Assembly (NCBI RefSeq): GCF_026914265.1
Contig: NC_069134.1
Location: 11,575,758-11,639,757 of the forward strand
Direction of reading: 5' to 3'
DNA length: 64,000 bases
Source: Mya arenaria
Lineage: Eukaryota; Mollusca; Bivalvia; Myida; Myidae
Shown here one piece after another: positions 1 to 11,645 of the stretch; positions within the stretch are counted from its first letter, which is position 1; each line of letters opens with the position of its first letter. The translations under genes were made by a program, and so were the position numbers. Under the pieces are notes generated by a model. The model ran no database searches. It saw only the letters and a program-made list of their open reading frames with translations, and had not been told where the DNA came from.

Positions 1-3000
1 GAGGTAAGGCATGCTACTGCAACTACAACATACCTGTTTGAGGTAAAGTAGGCAACTGCAACTACAACATACCTGTTTGTGGTAAGGCAGGCTACTGCAA
101 CTACGACATACCTGTTTGTGGTAAGGCAGGCTACTGCAACTATAACATACCTGTTTGTGGTAAGGCAGGCTACTGCAACTATGACATACCTGTTTGTGGT
201 AAGGCAGGCTACTGCAACTATGACATACCTGTTTGTGGTAAAGTAGGCTACTGCAACTATGACATAACTGTTTGAGCTAAGGCAGGCTACTGCAACTATG
301 ACATACCTGTTTGAGGTAAAGTAGGCTACTGCAACTACAACATACCTGTTTGTGGTAAGGCAGGCTACTGCAACTATGACATAACTGTTTGAGCTAAGGC
401 AGGCTACTGCAACTACAACATACCTGTTTGAGGTAAAGTATGCAACAGAAACTACAACATACCTGTTTGTGGTAAGGCCGGCTACTGCAACTATGACATA
501 CCTGTTTGTGGTAGAGCAGGCTACTGCAACTATGACATAACTGTTTGAGCTAAGGCAGGCTACTGCAACTATGACATAACTGTTTGAGCTAAGGCAGGCT
601 ACTGCAACTATGACATACCTGTTTGAGGTAAAGTAGGCTACTGCAACTACGACATACCTGTTTGTGGTAAGGCAGGCTACTGCAACTACGACATACCTGT
701 TTGTGGAAAGGCAGGCTACTGCAAATACAAAATACCCGTTTAAGGTAATGCAGGCTACTGCAAATACAACATACCTGTTTGTGGTAAGGCAGGCTACTGC
801 AACTACGACATACCTGTTTGAGCTAAGGCATGCTACTGCAACTATGACATACCTGTTTGTGGTAAGGCATGCTACTGCAACTATGACATACCTGTTTGAG
901 GTAAAGTAGGCAACTGCAACTACAACATACCTGTTTGTGGTAAGGCAGGCTACTGCAATTATGACATACCAGTTTGTGGTAAGGCAGGCCTCTGCAACTA
1001 TGACATAACTGTTTGAGCTAAGGCAGGCTACTGCAACTACGACATACCTGTTTGTGGTAAGGCAGGCTACTGCAACTATGACATACCTGTTTGTGGTAAG
1101 GCAGGCTACTGCAACTATGACATACCTGTTTGAGCTAAGACATGCTACTGCAACTATGACATACCTGTTTGAGCTAAGGCATGCTACTGCAACTATGACA
1201 TACCTGTTTGTGGTAAGGCATTCTACTGCAACTATGACATACCTGTTTGTGGTAAGGCATGCAACTGCAACTATGACATACCTGTTTGAGCTAAGACATG
1301 CTACTGCAACTATGACATACCTGTTTGAGCTAAGGCATGCTACTGCAACTATGACATACCTGTTTGTGGTAAGGCAGGCTACTGCAACTATGACATACCT
1401 GTTTGAGCTAAGGCATGCTACTGCAAATACGACATACCTGTTTGTGGTAATGCAGGCTTCTGCAAATACAAAATACCCGTTTTAGGTAATGCAGGCTTCT
1501 GCAAATACAACATACCTGTTTGTGGTAAGGCAGGCTACTGCAACTACGACATACCTGTTTGAGCTAAGGCATGCTACTGCAACTATGACATACCTGTTTG
1601 TGGTAAGGCATGCTACTGCAACTTTGACATACCTGTTTGAGGTAAGGCATGCTACTGCAACTACGACATACCTGTTTGAGGTAAAGTAGGCAACTGCAAC
1701 TACAACATACCTGTTTGTGGTAAGGCAGGCTACTGCAACAATGACATACCTGTTTGTGGTAAGGCAGGCTACTGCAACTATGACATACCTGTTTGTGGTA
1801 AGGCAGGCTACTGCAACTATGACATACCTGTTTGGTTTGTGGTAAGGCAGGCTACTGCAACTATGACATACCTGTTTGTGGTAAAGAAGGCTACTGCAAC
1901 TATGACATACCTGTTTGTGGTAAGGCAGGCTATTGCAACTATGACATAACTGTTTGAGCTAAGGCAGGCTACTGCAACTATGACATACCTGTTTGAGGTA
2001 AAGTAGGCTACTGCAACTACGACATACCTGTTTGTGGTAAGGCAGGATACTGCAACTATGACATACCTGTTTGTGGTAAGGCAGGCTACTGCAACTATGA
2101 CATACCTGTTTGAGGTAAAGTAGGCTACTGCAACTACGACATACCTGTTTGTGGTAAGGCAGGCTACTGCAACTACGACATACCTGTTTGAGCTAAGGCA
2201 GGCTACTGCAACTATGACATACCTGTTTGTGGTAAGGCAGGCTTCTGTAAATACAACATACCTGTTTGTGGTTAGGCAGGCTTCTGCAACCACAACATAC
2301 CTGTTTGAGGTAAAGTAGGCTACTGCAACTACGACATACCTGTTTGTGGTAAGGCAGGCTTCTGTAAATACAACATACCTGTTTGTGGTTAGGCAGGCTT
2401 CTGCAACCACAACATACCTGTTTGAGGTAAAGTAGGCTACTGCAACTATGACATACCTGTTTGAGGTAAAGTAGGCTACTGCAACTACAACATACCTGTT
2501 TGTGGTAAGGCAGGCTACTGCAACTATGACATACCTGTTTGTGGTAAGGCAGGCTACTGCAACTATGACATACCTGTTTGTGGTAAGGCAGGCTACTGCA
2601 ACTATGACATAACTGTTTGAGCTAAGGCATGCTACTGCAACTACAACATACCTGTTTGAGGTAAAGTAGGCTACTGCAACTACGACATACCTGTTTGTGG
2701 TAAGGCAGGCTACTGCATATACGACATACCTGTTTGAGCTAAGGCAGGCTACTGCAACTATGACATACCTGTTTGTGGTAAGGCAGGCTACTGCAACTAT
2801 GACATAACTGTTTGAGCTAAGGCAGGCTACTGCAACTATGACATACCTGTTTGAGGTAAAGTAGGCTACTGCAACTACGACATAACTGTTTGAGCTAAGG
2901 CAGGCTACTGCAACTATGACATACCTGTTTGTGGTAAGGCAGGCTTCTGTAAACACAACATACCTGTTTGTGGTTAGGCAGGCTTCTGCAACTACAACAT

Positions 3001-6000
3001 ACCTGTTTGAGGTAAAGTAGGCTACTGCAACTACGACATAACTGTTTGTGGTAAGGCAGGCTACTGCAAATACGACATACCTGTTTGTGGTAAGGCAAGA
3101 TACTGCAACTACGACATACCTGTTTGTGGTAAGGCAGGCTATTGCAACTACGACATACCTGTTTGTGGTAATGCAGGCTTCTGCAAATACAACATACCCT
3201 TTTTAGGTAATGCAGGCTACTGCAACTACGACATACCTGTTTGTGGTAAGGCATGCTACTGCAACTATGACATACCTGTTTGTGGTAAGGCATGCTACTG
3301 CAACTATGACATACCTGTTTGAGCTAAGGCATGCTACTGCAACTATGACATAACTGTTTGAGCTAAGGCATGCTAATGCAACTCTGACATACCTGTTTGT
3401 GGTAAGGCATTCTACTGCAACTATGACATACCTGTTTGTGGTAAGGCATGCTACTGCAACTATGACATACCTGTTTGAGCTAAGGAATGCTACTGCAACT
3501 ATGACATACCTGTTTGTGGTAAGGCAGGCTACTGCAACTATGACATACCTGTTTGAGCTAAGGCATGCTACTGCAAATACGACATACCTGTTTGTGGTAA
3601 TGCAGGCTTTTGCAAATACAAAATACCCGTTTTAGGTAATGCAGGCTTCTGCAAATACAACATACCTGTTTGTGGTAAGGCAGGCTACTGCAACTACGAC
3701 ATACCTGTTTGAGCTAAGGCATGCTACTGCAACTATGACATACCTGTTTGTGGTAAGGCATGCTACTGCAACTATGACATACCTGTTTGAGGTAAGGCAT
3801 GCTACTGCAACTACAACATACCTGTTTGAGGTAAAGTAGGCAACTGCAACTACAACATACCTGTTTGTGGTAAGGCAGGCTACTGCAACTACGACATACC
3901 TGTTTGTGGTAAGGCAGGCTACTGCAACTATAACATACCTGTTTGTGGTAAGGCAGGCTACTGCAACTATGACATACCTGTTTGTGGTAAGGCAGGCTAC
4001 TGCAACTATGACATACCTGTTTGTGGTAAAGTAGGCTACTGCAACTATGACATAACTGTTTGAGCTAAGGCAGGCTACTGCAACTATGACATACCTGTTT
4101 GAGGTAAAGTAGGCTACTGCAACTACAACATACCTGTTTGTGGTAAGGCAGGCTACTGCAACTATGACATAACTGTTTGAGCTAAGGCAGGCTACTGCAA
4201 CTACAACATACCTGTTTGAGGTAAAGTATGCAACAGAAACTACAACATACCTGTTTGTGGTAAGGCCGGCTACTGCAACTATGACATACCTGTTTGTGGT
4301 AGAGCAGGCTACTGCAACTATGACATAACTGTTTGAGCTAAGGCAGGCTACTGCAACTATGACATACCTGTTTGAGGTAAAGTAGGCTACTGCAACTACG
4401 ACATACCTGTTTGTGGTAAGGCAGGCTACTGCAACTACGACATACCTGTTTGTGGAAAGGCAGGCTACTGCAAATACAAAATACCCGTTTAAGGTAATGC
4501 AGGCTACTGCAAATACAACATACCTGTTTGTGGTAAGGCAGGCTACTGCAACTACGACATACCTGTTTGAGCTAAGGCATGCTACTGCAACTATGACATA
4601 CCTGTTTGTGGTAAGGCATGCTACTGCAACTATGACATACCTGTTTGAGGTAAAGTAGGCAACTGCAACTACAAAATACCTGTTTGTGGTAAGGCAGGCT
4701 ACTGCAATTATGACATACCAGTTTGTGGTAAGGCAGGCCTCTGCAACTATGACATAACTGTTTGAGCTAAGGCAGGCTTCTGCAACTACGACATACCTGT
4801 TTGTGGTAAGGCAGGCTACTGCAACTATGACATACCTGTTTGTGGTAAGGCAGGCTACTGCAACTATGACATACCTGTTTGAGCTAAGACATGCTACTGC
4901 AACTATGACATACCTGTTTGAGCTAAGGCATGCTACTGCAACTATGACATACCTGTTTGTGGTAAGGCATTCTACTGCAACTATGACATACCTGTTTGTG
5001 GTAAGGCATGCAACTGCAACTATGACATACCTGTTTGAGCTAAGACATGCTACTGCAACTATGACATACCTGTTTGAGCTAAGGCATGCTACTGCAACTA
5101 TGACATACCTGTTTGTGGTAAGGCAGGCTACTGCAACTATGACATACCTGTTTGAGCTAAGGCATGCTACTGCAAATACGACATACCTGTTTGTGGTAAT
5201 GCAGGCTTCTGCAAATACAAAATACCCGTTTTAGGTAATGCAGGCTTCTGCAAATACAACATACCTGTTTGTGGTAAGGCAGGCTACTGCAACTATGACA
5301 TACCTGTTTGAGCTAAGGCATGCTACTGCAACTATGACATACCTGTTTGTGGTAAGGCATGCTACTGCAACTTTGACATACCTGTTTGAGGTAAGGCATG
5401 CTACTGCAACTACGACATACCTGTTTGAGGTAAAGTAGGCAACTGCAACTACAACATACCTGTTTGTGGTAAGGCAGGCTACTGCAACAATGACATACCT
5501 GTTTGTGGTAAGGCAGGCTACTGCAACTATGACATACCTGTTTGTGGTAAGGCAGGCTACTGCAACTATGACATACCTGTTTGGTTTGTGGTAAGGCAGG
5601 CTACTGCAACTATGACATACCTGTTTGTGGTAAAGAAGGCTACTGCAACTATGACATACCTGTTTGTGGTAAGGCAGGCTATTGCAACTATGACATAACT
5701 GTTTGAGCTAAGGCAGGCTACTGCAACTATGACATACCTGTTTGAGGTAAAGTAGGCTACTGCAACTACGACATACCTGTTTGTGGTAAGGCAGGATACT
5801 GCAACTATGACATACCTGTTTGTGGTAAGGCAGGCTACTGCAACTATGACATACCTGTTTGAGGTAAAGTAGGCTACTGCAACTACGACATACCTGTTTG
5901 TGGTAAGGCAGGCTACTGCAACTACGACATACCTGTTTGAGCTAAGGCAGGCTACTGCAACTATGACATACCTGTTTGTGGTAAGGCAGGCTTCTGTAAA

Positions 6001-6540
6001 TACAACATACCTGTTTGTGGTTAGGCAGGCTTCTGCAACCACAACATACCTGTTTGAGGTAAAGTAGGCTACTGCAACTACGACATACCTGTTTGTGGTA
6101 AGGCAGGCTTCTGTAAATACAACATACCTGTTTGTGGTTAGGCAGGCTTCTGCAACCACAACATACCTGTTTGAGGTAAAGTAGGCTACTGCAACTATGA
6201 CATACCTGTTTGAGGTAAAGTAGGCTACTGCAACTACAACATACCTGTTTGTGGTAAGGCAGGCTACTGCAACTATGACATACCTGTTTGTGGTAAGGCA
6301 GGCTACTGCAACTATGACATACCTGTTTGTGGTAAGGCAGGCTACTGCAACTATGACATAACTGTTTGAGCTAAGGCATGCTACTGCAACTACAACATAC
6401 CTGTTTGAGGTAAAGTAGGCTACTGCAACTACGACATACCTGTTTGTGGTAAGGCAGGCTACTGCATATACGACATACCTGTTTGAGGAAAGGCAGGCTA
6501 CTGCAGCTATGACATACCTGTTTGAGGTAAGGCAGGCTTT
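1..6540. repeat. 39-bp minisatellite array (about 167 units, open at the left window edge)
   Basis: Nearly the whole segment is a head-to-tail array of a 39-bp unit; on the plus strand it contains GTTTGTGGTAAGGCAGGCTA followed by CTGCAACTATGACATACC. Because 39 is 13 codons, several frames stay open for hundreds of bases, giving apparent proteins of 66-379 aa that are pure 13-residue repeats (for example VVRQATATMTYLF on plus, YVIVAVACLTTNR on minus); I do not regard these as genes. Variants (GAGCTAAGG, GAGGTAAAG, TTCTGCAAATAC) recur in the same order, showing block-wise duplication. On the minus strand most units carry CAAACAGGTATGTC, a consensus-like 5' splice site, and TTGCAG, an acceptor-like hexamer. 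The array abuts the last visible exon of the minus-strand HPS6-like gene. Confidence 0.97.
3789..6480. repeat. second copy of a ~3.75 kb higher-order repeat block
   Basis: Base 3789 onward repeats the sequence that starts at base 1, including private variants such as the CAACAGAAACTAC unit and the GGTTTGTGG irregularity seen near 1830 and 5581. The offset is 3788 bases at the left and 3749 after about position 600, because one 39-bp unit present twice at 541-600 is present once in this copy. Similarity ends near 2730/6480. A shorter block (about 3340-3840) also resembles 1210-1690 and 4960-5440, so at least two rounds of block duplication are recorded. The first copy is cut by the window edge. 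Confidence 0.9.
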
Positions 6541-8964
6541 TTAGCACAATGTGTTTGTACTGTAGTGGTGAGTGAACAGTGAGGTCCGGCAGAGTTATCC
6601 ACCTTTGTCCAGCTAGAATGTCAACCCGGCCAGTCAGTGTACACACAGCAAATACCTGGCTTATTGAACTGCCTTCTGCACTACAATGGAATACCAAGTA
6701 CAATGTCACCAGCCCAAAAATACAGGGCACACACAGTGGGCTGATTGTTCAAATCTTTGTACATGTTGACAATTTTGTTAACATCATCTTCGTTGACTTT
6801 AAAATCATTGCTTCTCTGAAAGGTTCATGAACACACTTGTGATCTATAGTATGTTTCACACATTTGGTATCAACCTTTTCAGCTGTGCTTGTTTTATCTA
6901 AAAATGTAAAATATTTACACAGATAAAAGATATAAATGTTGTTAACTTTAACAATGTTCCGAACAATTGGCCCAATGATTGTTCAGATGAATAGGAAAGA
7001 TTAGGGTTTACCACTGATAAAAAGTTTTTTTTTATAAATGACAGAGCTCTACATGTTGATTTAAAAATACAATGAATTAATATCTTGATTTAGACAGTTT
7101 TGTTTTAGTCAGCTTATTTCTTGTATTAATGTCATAGAAACAATTCCATAATTCTACCAGATTTGAAGATTAAGTGCATGTGTACCTGGAGACACAAGCT
7201 ACCCCATGCCCCAGGGGGTAGAGGGAACACTTTCGTCCCCCTGTCAATAGGCAGGACACTGGACCCAGCTTTACATCAACATCATCACCTTGTACAGAAA
7301 ATACCAACAATTGCATTAATATTTCAGTTCTATTGATTTGAAATAAGAGCAATAAAAAGATTTGTGAATTAAGAGGCCTCTTGAAAATATACACTTTATA
7401 TACTAGTACCTGAGGTAAGAGCACACATATTTTTAACAGCAGCTAAATGCACATGTTTAGGTCCAATTCATTTACAAAATATTTACAACATAACTTGAAT
7501 TATAGTTCATTTTTTGTTAGATTCAATAATCTAGACATTTAAGGCTTTAAAGAAATAAACTGATTGAAAAGTGGCTGTTTTCCTACCTTCTATCAGTTGC
7601 CTCTTGTAGAGGTTATATACGACATTCCCACCATCTCCAGCCACTTCTTGTTCCTGCCAGTAAAGGGCATGCTGGGATAGACTGTAGCAGATGGCCACCA
7701 CAGTCGCCCTGGAAACTTGAACCAGTTGAAGTCTCTTCCCAAACCTCCATCTTTCGTCATGGCTGTAGGTCCAGTATTCAATATCACCACATTTTAATAC
7801 CTGTTAAGAAGAAACTATTTAGTTTTTTTTATAAACATGTGCTCATCAAAATACTTAATGCTATTCTACCTCATAATATTTACTTCTTATTTAACAAAAG
7901 TGTTCAATATCAAGCCATAAGATTTTACACATGTTACCTGGAGAATATAGGGTAATGGCAATAATGAATATACATGTTTATTGATATGAAAAATACTGTT
8001 AAATAAAACATGCTTACATGCAAAGGCATAAAATTGGTTAGAAGCAAAACATAGATAATATAGCAATATTAATATCAAAACTTTACTAGTACATACCACA
8101 ATAAAGCCGGTCGAAGGCTTGGTAAGAATGGTCACAACTGGCTCTTCCACATCCAGACAACCCCTACTGTCACTGCCCTGTTATTAGTAAAACAGTCATT
8201 AAATAAAGAAAGCAATAATTCTGTGAGCATAACTATTGTTTTTAGGTGTCGCTATGTACCATGCAATAATGTTGATACATCTTGTTCTTTCTGAGTAGCA
8301 GGAAAACAGGTCTTACTGTTACACATGTGTAATTATATATGCATGACAATTGAAAGAAGTCTCTCGGAGATGTTTAATACTAGAACTACACATGCTGGTA
8401 GGCAGAAAGTCTATATATATGTAGCTGAAAGTACCTGAATATAATCAAGTGATGTAACATCAAAGGTAACAAGTTTCTTCTCTCCCTTCAGTCCTGCAAA
8501 GATGTGTCCCGGGCTATGCCATATGTGTTCAACTGGTCGGTGTGTTTGTTTATGGAATATACTTTGGAATAACTGTAATGATATTGAATCGTCCAGTTTT
8601 ATTTTTCCTTCAACATTTATTGGGTTAAACAACAATAATCTAAAATAATCACAGACAATCAAAGGTATTGTTCAACACAATCAGTCGGTTTGTTGCTTCG
8701 ACTCTCAAGGAACAATGTTATAGCCTTACACACTGTAATGGGATATTTCTCCAATCACTAGTATATATCACCCAGGCTGTGTTTTATATTAAATGTATAC
8801 AGTAACCCCCTAAAGACGAAATTTGGCCAAAACTGGCATTTAAGCAAAATCTATAAAGAAGAGACAGAACTTAGCTATTTGAAACAGTGTTTCATTACCT
8901 CTGTACGAAGAACAGGAACACAACTTTCTGCAGGCTCTAGAGAAATATTACATTTTATTTGCAT
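6518..8964 (-). CDS. HPS6: HPS6-like BLOC-2 subunit, 5' part (partial, spliced)
   Basis: I assembled this by hand. Minus-strand exons: 8964-8899 (possible first exon), 8639-8435, 8177-8097, 7800-7587, 7288-7186 and 6680-6518. The last five join in consistent phase through GT/AG borders and give 255 residues. Motifs in order: HSPGHIFAGLKGEKKLVTF, then EEPVVTILTKPSTGFIV, CGDIEYWTYS, RATVVAICYSLSQHALYWQE, ISQVFAVCTLTGRVDILAG. This follows the amino-terminal beta-propeller of HPS6 as I remember it: SPDGRHLLLL, a SGLAEVW-GWR stretch, ARVVAV-GRLVWCEE, VLLIWSPGKGKVMVAAP. HPS6 is a subunit of BLOC-2, a cytosolic complex that sorts cargo to lysosome-related organelles. The vertebrate gene has a single coding exon, whereas here it is split. 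The last exon ends in SLPYLKQ at the edge of the 39-bp array, so the rest of the gene lies in or beyond the array. The first exon does not join the second in frame (one base off), so the start is unresolved. The family call is from remembered similarity only. Confidence 0.6.
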
Positions 8965-8984
8965 GTTGACATTATAGTTGACAG

Positions 8985-9050
8985 ATCGCGGGAATCACGT
9001 GTTTGCTACTCTTCAATTCAGAGATTTCACCTATCAACTTCCGGTGTAAA
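8985..9050 (-). promoter_or_regulatory. probable promoter of the HPS6-like gene: CACGTG E-box and ETS site
   Basis: Just upstream of the candidate first exon are a palindromic CACGTG (8996-9001, in context TCACGTG) and an ETS-type ACTTCCGG (9037-9044, reading CCGGAAGT on the minus strand). The local sequence is richer in CpG than its surroundings (ATCGCGGGAATCACGTG). ETS sites of this form are typical of TATA-less animal promoters, and TCACGTG is the core bound by MiT/TFE factors that drive lysosomal genes. Placement about 32 and 73 bases above the first ATG fits a core promoter, but no transcript is available. Confidence 0.4.
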
Positions 9051-10439
9051 CAGTGACACATTTTAAAGGAAAATCACCAATATTAACTCGTAATTATTGA
9101 CAAAAAAGGGATCAGATATTTAACACATTACTCTTTTTAGAAAGGACAATTAAATTTTGCGATAGTTATATCTAGATTATAATTAAGATACGTGTAAATC
9201 AATAATATCATATATTTTCGCGACACATTCAAAAGTTTCATAACATTATTTTTTCACATGGGCAGGTTTCGTTGTTTTGACATAACAAGTGATCAACCCC
9301 CGCCCGTTGTTTTTGTTATAGCCATTTTTTATATTAAGAATATGATGTAGTAACTGTAACTTGTGGTAACTGGCATTTTTTAATTTTTTTTATTCTATTA
9401 TTTTTGTATTACAAATGTATTTGTTTTTGTATTTTTTTTTAATATTATTAAAAAAAATAAAATTCTTTGCCATTTATCACAAGTTACAGTTACCACAACA
9501 TATTCTTACTAAAAACTGATTATAAAAAAACAACAACAAAAACCGCGGGGAAGTGGTGTGTGAAAAGTAAAAAAAACGCAACATGCCCCTGTGATTTTTT
9601 TAAGTAATCGATCAATTACACTTTGACCATTAATGTTAACCTTTGAATTTATGAGCAGTATAATATGACATGAAATATAACACTTTGTTGTATTGTACAT
9701 GCTATTTAAAGGGACTCGTTTATGGTTTGTAGAAAGCACTTTTTACACTTTTTAAAAAATTTATTCAGAATTAAAGTGTGGTAATTCATTAGGAGTGTTA
9801 ACATACTGACAGCTGGGACCCTTAAAAAAATGTTGATATTTGCTCAAATATTGTCTTTGAAGACCACAGTTTTGAAAAACATTAGCAACACGATTCGCCA
9901 AAGAGTTGTTGCATGATTTGTTGATCACATTATCATGTGATGTTACCAATGTCTTCGATAAAGGTTAAAATATCCACCAAATGTTGTATCCGTCCTTCTG
10001 TCCGAGGGATTGAGGCTTTGGTTTTCTAAAAAACAGGCTGACTGTACTGGCGTACGTTTGCTTCCCACATAAACCAGAGTATTATTTTTTTTACTTTAAT
10101 TGATTTTTTTCTGCAATTTCAGTATCAAAGAGTAAAATAATTATAAAATAATTGTTTTCAGGTGCATTTTTATGAACACTAATTTTTTGTAAAAACGTGA
10201 GTGAGTCCCTTAAGAATTATGTCCCCTGGTAGATTAAGTATTGTTGAGTGGATGCTCTGGTGTTTTAGGTTGTGTATTATCTTGAAAGCATGGTTGTTCT
10301 GATGTTGTTACACCTGTGTTGATGGTTGCCCCATTTGATATCGGTGAGCATGTTGGTGACTCTGCTTGTGCATGTGTAGTCATGTTCCACAAATTGCGCA
10401 GCACGCTATTAAATCATTTCTAGTTGGTTGATGTGGCAA
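9051..10439. other. intergenic DNA, AT-rich, no gene seen
   Basis: This stretch lies between the 5' ends of the HPS6-like and ZNG1 genes. It holds a foldback element (9335-9508) and otherwise AT-rich sequence with short random frames. A 5' untranslated exon of ZNG1 could lie here, since the ZNG1 start codon sits behind an acceptor-like sequence, but I cannot identify one. Confidence 0.6.
9335..9508. mobile_element. foldback / MITE-like inverted repeat, ~174 bp
   Basis: The left arm begins TAAGAATATGATGTAGTAAC and the right arm, read in reverse, begins TAAGAATATGTTGTGGTAAC. The arms share roughly 45-50 bases with few mismatches (ACTGTAACTTGTG is common to both) around an A/T-rich centre. The arrangement could fold into a long hairpin and is typical of a short non-autonomous DNA transposon. 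No clear target-site duplication was found, so the superfamily is unknown. Confidence 0.6.
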
Positions 10440-11645
10440 TGAGAGTAAGGGGACTAGACAGCTTAGGCATGTTCAACAGAATGGAAAACTTATGTCTTAA
10501 AGGCATTGGACTTGGTACTTGGAGTACTGGATCAAATTTTAAGCCTGATGAAGGACATGGCAGAGTTTTCTATTTTGGTGATGTTTGAAGTGTTAAGTAC
10601 TTTGCCGGAGATGCTGTGGGTGTTGAGGATATGTTTTTTTCTTAGTGGAGATACATTTGTCTATTATTATAGGCCATCTGTCAGCTTTTTTACCAGGATT
10701 GCAGACTGTCAAGGTCATTTTGTAGTAGTCTTCTGGGCTATGGATGACATGATACAACATGAGGCAATCATCAGCAAAGAGTCAAGCCACGGATTGGACT
10801 TTTCAAGGAGAATATTGGCCAGGAAGAGAACAGGGCAAAGGACACTGCCCTGAGGGTCGCAAAAGGTGACAGGTGAGGTAGCTGTGAAAGAGCCCTCAGG
10901 ACGACCTGAGTATGTGAAGAGAAAAAGTCTTCAACCACAGAGTAGGTTGTACATGATTCCATAGTGATCTGTAGTGATCCAGTTTCTGAAGGTGATGAGA
11001 GTGTGTCACTTTTTGAAATAATTTTGAGAAATCAAGTAGGACAGCGTCAATTTAAGGGGTTTGTTGATACCTTTCGCTAGATCATTGATAGTTACAATTA
11101 GCTGAATGTGGCAGGAGCCTGTACCCATGCTGGTATTCTAAAAGGACATTGTAAGAGTCATGATGTTTCTGAAGTTAATATGTTCTAACACCTTGCAGGA
11201 GTCTGATGTTTAAGAGATTTGTCTATAGTTGTAGTTGAAGAATGATTTCACTTTATGAACACACATGAGACACGGACAGTTTTCCAGTCAATTGGGATCT
11301 GACCTTGGTGGAGTGATAGTTGACAAAGCTAAGCTTAGCCTGAAGAGTTTGAGGAGACTGATGGTTGACTGCCCCTAGAGCCTTGTTTGGGTTCAAGCTC
11401 AACAGCAGTTTCTAGAGGCACTTGATCGTGAAATGTTTGGAGTTGAGACATGGTTTGCGGCTTGGTGAAAGAGTAGGTCAGCGAGCTATGTCTTGATTGG
11501 TGGAATGATAGTTGCAGAACTGGGTTTCTTGGTGCCATCACTTCAGTCGGGTGATTTGCTGGACATTCTGGTTGATCCATGACTGATTGAAACTTAGGCC
11601 CCTCTGACAACATGGGAGCTTGTCTTCAAATACATTCTTGCCGAA
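10440..11645 (-). mobile_element. decayed LINE (non-LTR retrotransposon) reverse transcriptase
   Basis: On the minus strand, fragments in shifting frames follow the order of a non-LTR reverse transcriptase. Near 11040-11160 there is VLLEYQHGYR and then AVLLDFSKLFQKVTHSHH, resembling the family's LLDFSKAFDKVPH block. Near 10840-10870 lies PQGSVLCPVLFLANI (family: PQGSVLGPVLFLIYIND). Near 10750-10790 lies LFADDCLMLYHVIHSPEDYY, carrying the catalytic ADD triad context. A KC residue pair follows in the thumb-proximal position. Several stops and frame changes interrupt it, so it is an inactive fossil. The type resembles CR1/Jockey-like elements; endonuclease and 3' tail were not recognised. Borders are approximate. 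Confidence 0.75.

Noticed and set aside
1817..2956. 379-aa minus-strand open frame of YVIVAVACLTTNR-like repeats, and its many shorter companions at 664-6159
   Set aside because: They are pure translations of the 39-bp minisatellite, open only because the unit is 13 codons long. Several frames on both strands are open at once, and there is no non-repeat coding sequence.
7593..7790. 65-aa minus frame starting MVILNTGPTAM
   Set aside because: Wrong frame of HPS6-like exon 7800-7587; the frame that joins neighbouring exons in phase reads CGDIEYWTYS...ALYWQEQE.
10506..10853. 115-aa plus-strand frame as a gene
   Set aside because: It runs antisense to the decayed LINE reverse transcriptase motifs (ADDC, PQGSVL), which explain the sequence better.
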